Assembly: GCA_947561715.1 (NCBI GenBank)
Contig: OX387197.1
Location: forward strand, 17,964,266 to 18,028,265
DNA length: 64,000 nucleotides
Origin: Ascidia mentula
Lineage: Eukaryota; Chordata; Ascidiacea; Phlebobranchia; Ascidiidae
Direction: 5' to 3'
The translations under genes were made by a program, and so were the position numbers. The notes beneath the pieces are model-generated. The model was not told where the DNA came from, did not search any database, and worked only from the letters and a program-made list of their open reading frames with translations. Numbering within the stretch: position 1 is the stretch's first letter; every line of letters begins with the position of its first letter. This document shows, piece after piece, positions 48,901 to 61,936 of the stretch.

Positions 48901-51900
48901 AGGCTGGGGTTTTGCTTCTAAACAGGCGTCGGATGTTTTGTCTTTGCGCGCAAATCGATGTTTACTGTCGACGCGTTCGTTCGCGTAAGGCGCAAGACCG
49001 TGCAGAGGGGACCACTTCAATAGCGCGCCGCGCAATTGCATTTGAATCGCGCGACCTTCGCTACATTTCTCCGCGCCTTGTTTTGCTTCGGCACAGACGC
49101 GCGACGCCATTTGGTACTCTAGCGTATCTCGCGGGTGTTACGCGCACAGCTAGACCCGGTGTGTCGCAAGTGTGAATGGAAACCGACAATCCTTGTTTAG
49201 TCATAACAATCGACGCATCGCTCAGTTGGACTCAGCATTGCGGTCAAAACGACTTTTCGCTTCTCACAACTCCTTGACGATCCTTTGGGCGTCGCACATC
49301 GTCCTCCAAGCTCTTTTTTTTCACCTTTTTCTTGAAAACCTTACAGCTTAAAATAACACGTACCGGTCACACGCTGCACCCAACAGGCAATATCAAGAAA
49401 ACCGGAACGGGGTTGAACCTTGTATACACATACTACTGTGGGGTTCTGCACACAGAAGACATCTCTTTTGCATTTCCACGGCAAAAGAGAAGACAATTCT
49501 GTAAAGATCCCGTCCCACGACCCTAGTGTGATGTTTCTTGTCACGTCAAGCCACCGTACCGCCCTGACCTCTTGTGGCCATTTTGTTTCGATTTCCTCGC
49601 AGTACATCGTGAGTGTTGATTTGCATGTAACAAAGTTTTTTTCATGTGGACATTTTAATGTATGGGTGATAACGGTGATAGATATGTTGTTGGGTAACAG
49701 CACTTTCAGAGGTCAGCAATCTGCTTAGCCGTTACACCTGTGCGTTAACACTTGCCGCCACCGATGAGGAATTAATTAGTGACCGCAGAAAATCGCGTTA
49801 CCGGCAGCTTTAGTGAGCTGTCGTTTAAACGATACTTGCTCAGGAGTTCACGACGGGGACGAGCCAGTGCTGTTTGACATTTAATCTGTCATCATTAGAA
49901 ATATTGCAGCACAGCTTACGACTGCTCAAATCCAGATTTCACGACGAGAAAGGTTGCGATTTTAGGTCCTTTGCTCACGGTTTCGATTCAAAGCTTTCTG
50001 TCGCTTTTTATAATTTACTTGAGATAAGATCTGACCGGTGTAAAACAAACGATAATAATTGTGTGCAAAAAAACCTTCGATGGATCCATAGCAATGAATA
50101 ATAATCTAAAGGTATACAATTCACCGCCCTCGGGTAAAAATTACCCAATATGTAGCATAAACACCATAAAAGGTCATCGTTGTATCGAAAGCCTTCCGTA
50201 TAGGCCGGGCATCGGCCGACGTCTCCCACCGACCCGGTTATGCATCCAATGCAGCACCGGCGTAAATTTAATCGCATATTTCGACTCAGGCTCGGTGCGA
50301 CGTTTTGTTGCAGCAGTTGTCATAATAACGCATCGTGGCTAAGCAGATTAACATCACTGCGCTGCGCGTCGTAGCCTGCCGCTCGTTCTCGCATGTTTAT
50401 GTGGGCTTAGCGATCTCTCCGTAGTATATCACGATTTATGACGGGCGCCGATTGCTTACGCGATTGCCAGCAGTGATAAATTTTCGCCTCCCAGAGACGT
50501 CGGTTCTTCATCTGCTAAAAAACCTCCATTGCCGAAAGTCCTGCTTAGCGGTCGTGGCTTTACCGAAGGTCGAATATGTCCCGTATGGTAAACAAAGTAT
50601 GTCATACGTTGCATAACTTAAATCCTGTATTGATTCTATCGAATAAACTGTAGCCAACGGTTGTTAAATTTATCCACTGTGCGAGATAGTTAAAAAATGC
50701 CATTTTGTTTGAAAAATGACGACACAAGCGCTAGTTTACATCAATACTTTTATTTAGGCCTGGCCTGGGGGCATTTGCGTCAGAAGACAAACCCAAGTAT
50801 AAAGGTCCCCTTGTAGGCATACATGTTGACAATTCAATTTCCGGACTTCGAACTTGCATCACAAACAGGCCATTTTCTGATCGCTCTTGTCAGTGTTTGT
50901 TAATCGCTGCGCTTTTCCCATAACCGCGCAAAGGGCCGGGAACAGGATACAACGGGTCACCGACGTCGCGCTTCTTTCGCGCTTTCCAATTCCTTTTCCT
51001 TGACGACGCGCTCAACGGCGATCGGATCGGACGAAAAGCTTACGCAGCAGGAGTGCGATAGGAAAGAGAATGTGTGTGTACGTGGCTTCTGACGCCGCGC
51101 CTTCAGAGTACCGCCTTCCATTTGTTGTCAAACAAATTCGCTGTACTTAGCCTGTTGTCGGCGCACAACCAAGTTCAAAAACGTCACTTCTTTCGCGACA
51201 GCCTTGAAGCATATCTCGGCTGGTCTGGGGACATCCACCACCGCGACCGTAAGCCCTTGCAAAGTGGACAGATGCTGAAGTATTTATTATTCGGGAAGAG
51301 TCGTTTCAGAAGCATACACTGTGTGTAGCGTATTGGCCAGCTGATAAAAGATAAATGATTCGTCGCCCCCTTAAATTACCGTTCTAACTTGAGCAACGAG
51401 AATTACCTTTGCGCATTTTTTTTATATATTGCGAGAATTCGGGGGTGGCCTTCTGACGGTCGGAAACAAAACTAAGCGTGCGACCATGCTTTGCGGTTAT
51501 TTCTAATTCACACGAATGTCGATCAGTTTAGGCTTATCCGCCATTTCCTGCGTATATTACATCATGGAATATACCTGGTTTTTTGTTCTCCCTTCAGCGG
51601 CCGTATTCGGAGCTCAACCCAACATGTCTTGAGGCGCATGAGGCCTGTTTTTGGCGCGTATCTTGCTAATGCCAATGCGACCTCGGCCGAGCTTGTCAAC
51701 TTAACGTGACGCACAGGCTTATGACGTACCAGGAACCGGCCTGCCGCGAAAATTAATCAAGACCCCGCTTGTTGGTTAAAACCGTGCTGCAGTCCGCACG
51801 GAGAGATAACCAAGATAACAATCTTACTGTAACAGCGCTTAGCGACCAACAACGATCTTCCAACGAGGTTTCTCTACCACAGAGATATGTTCAATTAAAT

Positions 51901-54900
51901 TGCTACATCTTAATTACAACAAGCATGCATTTAAATGGGTGGGGTGGTCAATCGTCACATGGGAAACAAGCTAAGTGTTTGAGATCTAAAGGCAATCTAT
52001 CCTGTCATTCACGTAACTGTTTGTTTTCTTAAGAGAGGACTACAAAATAAAACTTCAATACATTTTATTCAGTAAAAATTATAGTCGGCACACCAGTCTG
52101 CCAGTGAAGCTAATGTTGCCCCCAACTTTCAGGTGACAAATCTAGCGAGTGAATGGCATGCGTCAAATTTTATAGGTGTCAACGTGCGGGGCGTTTTATT
52201 TGTCGTTAGCGCATGGCGATTTTGCGTTCGTGCCCATTTAGACGATCGCCAACTTCCGCCGGGCGCTTCACATCATGGTCAACCGTGGGTCCGGGGCTCG
52301 CGCAATAAGAATTAAAGCTTGACGATTCGCCACTGCGGCGCCAAAGGCCATTGGCGGCGCCCGTTTGGCCAATGCCGCCTAACCGCCATGTCAAAGGTTG
52401 CGGTCCCTTAATATACCGTGTCCGTGTGTTTAAGTGTTCTCCTTCGGGGAGAAACTATTTAGTGACGTCAATCGGCTTTGGTATAACAAACTGCAAACAT
52501 TGGCACGCGGGATACACGCGAATGGCTATTTCAATGTGTCCGCAAACGCCAGGATTGTTTATCTTATCACTTGCGTTCAATTAAACATTTCAGTCCCACT
52601 TGAAATGCTTCGAAACCATAACAGCAACGATTTAAACAGTTCATTTTGAAATATATAAACTCCTATATGTTTGTCTCGACATCCTCAACCACTACAGCTA
52701 TTCGTATTTTTAAAGCAAGTCTTAAGAAACTATCACTCTTTTCGTTTTGTATTTGTAGCGCGACACTTAGCGATAATCCTGTGTACAAAAAAAATCCGTC
52801 AGGTAGCGCTGTCGTCGAGTGCTACCGATTCCGGTGAGACACCATGAAAGCGACGGAGCATTGTCTCCGTGTTAAGTGACAGCGAATCGCCGTTGACATG
52901 TAAATGGCGGCTTGAGCAATAATCCGCGGTGGACAGTGACGTCAACAAACAAGCTTGCTCGAAAGTGTGACCTTCGAAATGCGGAAGCGACCTGTCGGCT
53001 GCTGCACGCTTAATCTGATTAGCTCGTGATCACATGTTCACGCCACTCAACATCGAGATGGCTGGGACGACGTCTTTGAGCGTTTTTTTGCCACACGTCA
53101 CACTTTTGGTGATATCATTGTTCGATTTGTTTGTAATCCTGCTCGTTGGAGAATTCCGTGACCAAACACCCACCTTGTTTTTGCGAAAGTCGGTTGGTTG
53201 TTTGCTAAAGTAGAAGGTCGTCACGTGTTATAATATTTAGCTCCTGTATAGTTGTAAATCGAAAAAGTGAGTTACATCATATTTAAACAAAGATCTCCTG
53301 ATGTCATCTTAATTTGAATGGCTCCAACTGTTTAAAGCGATTAGCTGTATCCCAATTAGTTGTTATTATGGAAACCCAAGATCAGCCCCGCCACGAAGCT
53401 GAGTGCAAACAGCTCTTGAACGGTCGGACCAAAAGCGGCGAACCGCAAATCAAAACGGTATTCGAATTAGTCACGCCGAATTTGAGTCTCTTCTCCGAGC
53501 CGGGGACACAAAATGTTCAGCGGTGTTTGGTGTTCTCATGCTTTGGCACCTAGGCCCTTCTCCTCGATAGGATAATCACATGAGACATAGCCGCACTTGA
53601 TGAACCCAAGGTTGGGTCGTTGTTTTTGTTTTACAGCAGGCTTAGCGGAACGGCGATTAGATTGAAGCCATCGGTGGCTTTGACCCGTCTAACGCCGTTC
53701 TTTTCCGTCACCTGGATTTCTGTTGTATCGTTTCTAATTTGGGCGCAGGTGCGAACGAATATAAAAGCTTGGTATTTTGGTCGTGACTCATATATCTTTG
53801 TGTACGGTCCACTGCCTTTAAAATTGCTGTGGGAGTTCTGTCAGTCAAACTAACAATGCCCTGCTGATTGCTGGACTGAATTTCAATTTCAGTCACTTTT
53901 TAATGGAATCACTAAAACAATAATGCAACATGTCTAAAATTAGATTTTGGCTCTCTGGGTCACCATAGTAGGCGAAGGGGAAATGCGTTTTCGTCTTCTT
54001 GCCTGAGTGACCAAAACCGCAGCAGAAACACTTTTGCGGTAAAAAGTCTACAGAGACCACAGTTTGTCGTTGGTAATCAACAAATACAAGAAATGCGAAG
54101 TTTGCAGTTAGCAACACCCCACCATGCGCGACATTTCCATCCAAACGTTTTTCTCCTGTCCGAGGTCGATTAGACTGCGTCATCATACTTGCAAATCGAA
54201 AATTGCGACCTTGTCGGTGTCGTCGCTTTGACGAACGTTGGGCACGCGTCTTTGATACTCCGGGCAGCGCAACGCCAAACCGCGGGGGAAAGTGTTAGCA
54301 TGAAAATTGCTGACAGCGCGGCAAAACCTTCCAGATTGTTTTGTTTTTTCTGCCGGACAGTTTATTTTTACTCGGCGCGGACAGCAACACGTTTTCGCTC
54401 TTACCGTATCGATCAATAAACAGTCGACAAGAGGGTAACGGTGTTCTCATTCCCGCTCGGCTTTACCAAAAGAAATGCCCATGTTGCACGCGCACAATGA
54501 AAAATGTCTCTCCGCTCAGCAAGCTGCCGCGTTTCATCTTAGCTTTGTTGGGAAGATAAACTCTTGCTCGCCTTGACAGATGAACACGGCTGCCGGTCAC
54601 TAATCATCCCCACCTACAGGGTTCTCAACGATTCCCGTTTCGTCAGTTTGTCAAGGGAAATACCGCGCAATGCCAGATGCAACAATGTTCGCGGTGTCAA
54701 CTTGTAGTTCTGTGCCTGGATTTTGTTTGGTTTGGTTGCAACGAAACGAACTTTAATCAATAGTATTGGAAACCTAATTGCAAGTGATGCAAAATGCTAG
54801 AATGGGGTTACTTATAATGCCATTTCCTAACTGCCGCACCGACGTTCGTGAATTGTGCAAGGTTCATTTTATTTCGTGCTGGAAGTGCCTCTTGATATTT

Positions 54901-56939
54901 TTTGCTTCGTTGGCAATTCAAAAATTATTGTTTGTTGTCATAAATAATTGGCCAGATAGTAATCCGTTACATTTACACTTGCATTCCTAATCTTTGTGTT
55001 ATTACCTCATACACTTATCGGTCGAATCTTAAAAAAACAGGCAACGAAAATTCCCATGGCCGGCCTTCGTTTTACAAATATAGAAAACTGTTGTCTGTGC
55101 GTAACCGGTGACTCAGTCAGGACGCCTTTAGCCTGTTTCGCCAAACTTTTTGGGCCGACAAAGCGTTGTTTTCGACCGCAAACAGATTGGAATAGATTGC
55201 GTTTAACTGGTGGCAGTTCCTCGTGCGGTTTGTTTACGCAACGTCTCGCCGTGTTGCAAGCTCAATTTCGCGTGCCCGGCCCACAACAAACAGGCTTTAG
55301 TGACCTGGACACGCGACAAATGTTCCATTGCCAAGTGAGAGTTGTTAAATCAGTATCCGCTACAAGTGGTTTATGTTTACTTCTTTGTCGGGTCGCTTAT
55401 TTTTGCGAAACTAATCAGTGAATGATTATTTAGTACAACGCAAACATTTCGATTCTGTCTGGGCATAAAAAAACAATTGTAAATTCACAGGAAAATTCCG
55501 AGAGTCAGTTGTATATTTTGCCTTCAGCTAACGGTCGTAGATATTTACCTCGATATGTATCGAAGACCTTCACAACAAAGATAATTATGACGGGAACTTC
55601 GTATCAAAGTTACAGGCAATGACATCACCGCTAACTCGAAACCGATGCAAACGGCCCGAAATGATCTTCGAGTAATCGTATATGGTGCATGGGCGTGGTC
55701 ACAAGCACTTTTCAATTTGACCCAAGGGTCACGACTCACTGCGACCTTCCCGTCTTTCTCAGTTATTGACGAACTCGTATGCAACGCGACACCTGAGGGT
55801 GAAGTCGCTTTTCATCAGCAGATGCAGTGCGCACTGACCCAAGGTACCAACAAGCCCTGTCTACTGGGGCAACGTCGGCTAACACCGGGTAACGGGTTTG
55901 ACAGGGGCACCAACCATCGCTCGATGATGTAACAGGATCTAGGCGCCACTACCTGCTCTTCCCGGGCCGTTGGGCGCCTTGGCCCGCATATCGGCCTGCG
56001 CGGCGACCCAGCAAGTCGTCAGGAAATAGTTGATTGCGAATAGGTTTTGTCAGTAGGCTGTGGCACGCTTTCGCACGTTGCAGAGCTTAGCTTTCGACCG
56101 CGTTGCGGGGCGGAAACTGTTTCGTGACAGTCCGTCGCCGCCAACGTAACCTCAGAGGAGCTGCTGTATCTCCAGTTACCAGGTTCCCGATATATGTGAC
56201 GCAACTGCGTTAATAAACCGTGGAGTCTCTCAACTTAAATTCAGAATCCCTACCCTGAATCGGAAAGCCGACACTGAAAACTCGATTGCCTCCTTATGAT
56301 TGATTTAAGGACTTGCTTGTCAACCGCAGTGCAATTTTACGCTGCGGTTCTCATTCGCCAGACACACTGTGTGTTGAACAGAACGATATTTTTATTTACA
56401 CGCACAGGCATATAAAATGGAAGATAAGACCTTCGGAATAGCATGGTTGAAAAATTTGCACGTACGCATAAAGATAGCTATCATAATCATCATCATCATC
56501 ACATTGGCAAGCGGAAAAACGGTCAAAATCACGGACACCGTTACGCGGGGCTAATTGGTTGCACCCACTGACTCCGGAAACAGTGGTAATAAACCATGGC
56601 GGCGAAGGCTCTGCTTCGGGTGCCGACACCGTCTTGCTTGACTTGACGTCCAGGTATTCATTGACCGAATTTGTTCAAGCGTTTGCGATGAAGATCTTGT
56701 CGGCGCGTGCCATGGCTTTGCCTCAAAAATCCCACGCCAAAACGGCGCGAGTTTGACGATCCTTTAATTCTTATATTCCCCGACATTGTACAAAGACGTC
56801 ATTTCCCGTCCGCACGATGGCCGGGCAGCTAATTTATTCGGATCGTCACGGGAAACGGAGAGAGTTCCAACTTACAGGCTCGTCTCGCGGAAAAGGAAAC
56901 GGCGGCATTTGAACGGTCGAGTGCCCGAAGTTTTCGGTA
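42983..56939. other. 14-kb gene-free interval between the FoxI genes
   Basis: I found no exon chain or protein-family motif on either strand. Overlapping open frames in several phases (for example 45585-45955, 47111-47898 and 54996-55421) look like chance frames of CpG-rich DNA: none carries a domain motif and none joins through splice sites. I also see no transposon ends or tandem repeats. A developmental regulator next to such a long, repeat-poor interval usually means cis-regulatory DNA, but that is inference. A TTTATT at 56391-56396 gives AATAAA on the minus strand, 544 nt past the FoxI-2 stop, a candidate poly(A) signal. Confidence 0.5.
43482..45723. promoter_or_regulatory. Cluster of forkhead-type GTAAACA sites upstream of FoxI-1
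   Basis: Six exact GTAAACA/TGTTTAC heptamers lie at 43482-43488, 43538-43544, 43806-43812, 44260-44266, 44678-44684 and 45717-45723, within 2.8 kb upstream of the FoxI-1 start codon. Chance predicts well under one in this span. The heptamer is the core bound by many forkhead proteins. A role as an auto- or cross-regulatory enhancer is inference. Confidence 0.4.
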
Positions 56940-59900
56940 TCACATCCTGGTGTAAGGACGTTGAATTAAGTTATTGACGCTAAAGTTGAACTGGCGCTGA
57001 GCGCTCTGCGGCGAGGCGATATGGGGTGAGTATTGATGCGACTGAGCGGCAAATGGTCCGCCAGCAGTGGACAATGTGTGTCCTAGGGCATAATGCCCAG
57101 GGTACTGCGCCGCACTTTGGTGGCTTAGAGCTGTGGATGAACTGTGCGCGAAATTTGCATAACGCGCTACATCTAGCTGCGATTGACTCGCAGCCGGGCG
57201 GAAGTCGGGCAAAATGCTCGCGGTAACTGCAGCGGTCAGGCCTCCGCTAGGCGTGCTTGAGGCGATCTGGTGGGACTGGGAGGATGGGCTTTGGTATTGC
57301 TGTTGCTGTTTAATCTCCTGCGGTATCATGTCAACGCTTGATCCATCCGAGTGATGCGGGGAGGTGAGGGACTGCTGTTCGTGGAGGGCCATGTCCGTTG
57401 TCTGGGTTACGCCGCCAGATTGATCAGACGCCGTGGTCATCCCAGAGCCGTGAATAGGGGATGATATGGCACTTTGTTGATGCTGGTGCATGTTGGTCTC
57501 CTCGCGGCGTTGCTGGACGTCTGCTGCGTAGCTCATGCTATCTAGAGACTCGGTGAACTTGTGTGAGAGGGAAGATGCTGCAAATGAAGCCGCCGTTGAG
57601 TAGCAGTGAGGAATCTTGGGCAAATTGAAGTCCTCCGGTCGATCAGGCTTGTTTTCCGCGCTCTGGATGTCTCGTCGTTTTCGTTTACGCCTGAAAAAAT
57701 AATTTTGCTATAGTAAAACGGCACTTCCACTAGGTTAGAACGCGTAGGCTGAATTTGACACAGTTTGTATTGTTAGGACCTCGTATAATTCGATTCGATT
57801 CATCTATACAATATATAACTTACATGTAATTAGGCGGTTAAGAAGGTCACGGCGAAGGTTACAAGCTACGTGCGCCAACGTTTAGTTTTGTCACTGGTAG
57901 AACCGTGCAGAATCACATTTGACTGACGGGCCGGGGCGAGGCTAATTATTATAAACCGACTTTCATAACCGGTATGTTTACGCAAACAGCGTTATCGCGA
58001 CATGGCATCATCTCTTCGACCCGACTTATTCGCGCGCGAATGCCGGGCGTTCGGCCTTTTGGGTTCAATATCAACGCCGACGGCGGAATCTCACTCTGTA
58101 CAGGTTCGCAGGTGAGATAAACGCTCGAGGTCTACCGTTTATTTCCCCAACATCAGTTACCGGCCGTTCTGCGTGCTTGTGTTCAAAACTCTGGAAACGT
58201 GTTTTAAACGGATCGAGCAACCTGTGGGGTAAACCAACACCATCGCGATCAGAGATTCTTGGTTGTTTTTAAAAGTGTTTCTCTCCTACTTCGTGTAGTG
58301 GTTTCGGAAAACTATGCACAAAACTCAGTTGTGAAAAGAAACCAATCGCAGCAACGAGAGCGCGAAAAAGCAACATTTGAATATTGCCCACCCGTTGTGC
58401 CTAAACTTGTAGCGGTTAAAAGTCTACCTCCGGTTTAACACACCTGAACTTCGCGCTTGCCATTGGTTGTTGCTCAAACAGGCCTCCCAGCTCATTAATC
58501 TTCTGAGAGCGTTCTCGCCTTACATTCCGAGCTATTCTAAGTTGCCATGTCGACTTCGCTTAAATGCCACCAAATACGCAAGGTGTTTTATAGGGAAACA
58601 TTATAGTGCCTCAGTTTGTGGTCATGTTTTTTTGCGCATAAACTTGCCAGAGTTTTTTCGCTCTGTATGTATTTTTCATCTTTCAACTGAACAGTCGTGA
58701 AAGGACGGGGTGTTTGCAAAAGCCAATTAAGGGTTAAACCGGAGAGCAATTACTCAGTCAAGCAGCGCCGCTCAATTGCAGCTGGGTGCGCTGAGGTGGA
58801 TCGTTTGATTTAACGAATTTGCCCATATTGGCGACAGCTCGGGTCTTTGAAATATACATGAACAGATTGCGGATACATTCCACAAAAAGCTAAAGGGGTC
58901 GTTGTGTCAGCACGCTCCAAATAATTGCAAGCCAATGTTTTTCTAACACGGTTTCAGCAAAATTGTGTTACGCAAAAATCAACGTAAACATGCACAGAGA
59001 GTTTTTTGCGGTAGAACGATAGCGGTGGAAAGGACATAAACATGATTGGTGGTGGGTTTACTTTGGGAACATTGCCCTTGTGAGGGAAGTCTGGGTGAGT
59101 AGCTATATAAGATGCCTATTGAGGGATGTTCAACAAACTTCGTTTTCCAATGGAGTGTTTGCGGTTAAATTCATATTTAGGCACGACTGGGATTGCCTGT
59201 TGCACATTCCCACGTTCACACCAACTCACGAAGCACATAAAGGCCAACGCGTTGCGCCCGATCACATGCAGTCAACGCGGGTCACGGCCAGCAGCGGCGC
59301 GTCGTGGTCGGGGGCCGTTTCAAAACAAGTCCGTGGGCGCGCATCAAAACCGAGGAATCGCGCGTGTTTTGGGATTTGCGGCAAGGCCGAGTTCGAACGT
59401 GGGAAAAGCGGAAGCAACAAACGAACCCTGCGTAGAGACGACACCTGTCTTTGGCACAGCGATGTGCTGTTGCTACACGCCTCGCGACGCTGAATAGTAG
59501 CGTGGTAAGCACCATCTCCAATCTTAATTCCAACGCGGTCCTGCCAAAGCCAGTTTCAGACAGCGTCTATTGACTGTATAAGGTAAATGACGAAGCTTTA
59601 ATTGGCCTCCGATCGAGCGCGAAATCAGTGCGTCTAATCTTCGCTGTCGTCCCGTTTCGCGGTATTCGAGATGTATCAAGGATCGTTTGCCTTCCTCATT
59701 ATCCGATTCACGCGTTTTCCCACAAGCTATATTAAATTGCTTGATCGAATTTTCTTTTCAAGGCAAGGATAAAACATGGCGCATAAACAAATTTTATCGA
59801 ACCAACAAACACAAATGCTGCTTTGGGCTTTGGAATAATGTCACCACACTAACTAGGAATCCCTCCAGTAGAACCACAATTATGTCTCTCTAGCTGTGTG

Positions 59901-61936
59901 AGTAAAATTAGCTGCACTTTGTTTACGGCGGTCGCGCACCGGTACCCAAGCCTCACTTCCAGTTACCCCCTATCTGCTGATGTTTTAACCCCTGCACCTG
60001 AACACCTTTCAGTGAATGCCCGACTGTCCGCCTTCGCATATCACGTGTCCTCTGAGTTGTCCTGGCAAGGCTGTCGCAAAACCGCCGGCGTTGGCCGCTG
60101 AGTCAAATGCCTACTTGCATTTCAAACGCCTTTCCTGTGCTTTGTTGTCCCTGAATTGTGCTTAACTGGCCATAATACGACCAGGGGTTTCCAAGACAGA
60201 GAAGTTAAGCTAGCGTGCTTGCGCGGGCTGCGTTTTTGTTGAGACAATTCGAAAAAAGAGACTGCTTTTTTACTACGTTAGTATGCGCGATGTGTGACCA
60301 ACACTGGGGTGGGGACTTGTAGTTTGAAGAAATATTAGAATTCAAAAGATTAAAATATTTTGTCTGTGCGGCGGCCAATATAACTTTCCATTGGACAAAA
60401 ATGCAAGTCCTGGTGCGCAAGCCCGTCCACAGAGCAACTACTTTGGGTGCTTAATATTAAATTGCAACAGTTTAAATAACCAGTCTTGGCTTTTGTAAAG
60501 AAACGTGCCAGATCATTGTGACAAGCGATGTAATTTTTGCCGGTTTATGGCTACCAAGCCCGTGAGATAACTGTGGTGTTATGAAGATAAGCTCGACACG
60601 ACCGTAATAGCTTTTTGCAACGAATCGTTTATATCGCGGTCGCACAGCTCTCGCTGCAATTCGCCGAACGCTGTAATTAAAAGACAGAAATCCGTGGATG
60701 GCGATTCGTATCGCGTGGCCGAATCGCGGCTTGTCATGCCACCGTCGAATATCTCTGTACCCGCGTGGAAGTGGGCGATCGAATCAGTTGATAAGACGCG
60801 AGTCAGCGCCGAGAGAGATTTTAATCCTCTTACGACGCAGGTAAATTGTTTACATTCGAATTTCCTGAGCGTGGCGATTTTGTTTATCGGGCGGGCGATT
60901 TGCGGCGCGCAGGAATTCCGACTTTTCGCAAGCGGCGAGCACCAAACGCGTCACCGATGTGCGTCATTTCGCTCGCGGTTGTAAATGGCATGCAATTCTT
61001 TGGTGGCGACATTGGAGAGCCCAACGAAAACAGAGTTGGCTTTAGAACCCGGAAAGAAGGGTGCATATTTACCAGAGCGGTTGTTGCATAAGATACGGCA
61101 TTACCGCACGCGCGATACAAAATGGCGATATCCCATACATCGCGGAAGGGGCATCTCGATTTGTAACACAAGCAATCCAAACTTCTGGTTAAATTTTCAC
61201 CCTCGTTTTAACCCAAACACTTATAACAGTCAATTGTTGTTTACCTGAAGTTTCCGTTGTCAAACATCTTCTCGCAGTTGGGGTCGAGCGCCCAGTAGTT
61301 TCCTTTACCAGGATCGTCCTCATCCCTCGCTACTTTCTTGAAACAGTCGTTAAGGGACAAGTTGTGGCGGATCGAATTTTGCCAACCGGCGCGACTTCTT
61401 TTGTAAAACGGAAAGTTCTCGGCCACATAGCTGTAGATTCCAGAGAGAGTTAGTTTTTTCTCCTTGGAGTTCTGAATGGCCATTGCTATCAGCGCCGAAT
61501 ACGAATAAGGCGGTCTAACCATTTTGAACAGCTCCGTCTGACTGGAGAGGGAAAGCCAAGGAAAGTCACAACCAAAACCTGGGGAATGATGAGGTGGAGC
61601 GTGATGTCCAAAGAGCTGGCGTTGTCCGGCAGCGGCCACGGCCGCAGCATGGTGATGCGTACCGCCGTAGCCTTGCATATAAGATGAGTTGTAGGGGTTG
61701 GTAGCTGCCCATAGGTAAGGACTGGTAGGTGCGCCGTTCGAATATTCAAGCGGATAGTGGCCGGCGTGCGACGCTCGCGATCCCGTCATATGCACGTTCC
61801 CCGCTTGGTAGAGATTCTCATACATCGATGGCATATCCATCATGTCCTGTGCGGTTGGAGCGTGAGCCGGCGTCGGTGGGAACGTGGAATTCATTGCTGC
61901 TGTTACGGGGCTGATGTGCCGATCGACAAGCACCAT
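56940..61936 (-). CDS. FoxI: FoxI forkhead transcription factor, copy 2
   Basis: Two exons on the minus strand: 61936-61245 and 57690-56940, about 480 aa. The first in-frame ATG is at 61936 ([18 protein letters not shown]); the frame stays open a little upstream without another ATG. A cag at 61966-61968, followed by taaactag, could be a splice acceptor for a 5' UTR exon. [13 protein letters not shown] and [15 protein letters not shown] precede the forkhead domain (residues 140-231: [64 protein letters not shown]), then RKRKRR. The tail is Gln/Ser/His-rich and ends [16 protein letters not shown]. Intron phase and position equal those of copy 1, and both genes run the same way, so they arose by tandem duplication. 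The N- and C-terminal regions are otherwise strongly diverged between the copies. Confidence 0.94.

Noticed and set aside
56940-61936. Reading the two forkhead genes as FoxA
   Set aside because: The domain has [15 protein letters not shown] and [11 protein letters not shown] with [20 protein letters not shown], which is FoxI. FoxA would show KPPYSYISLITMAI and a different wing.
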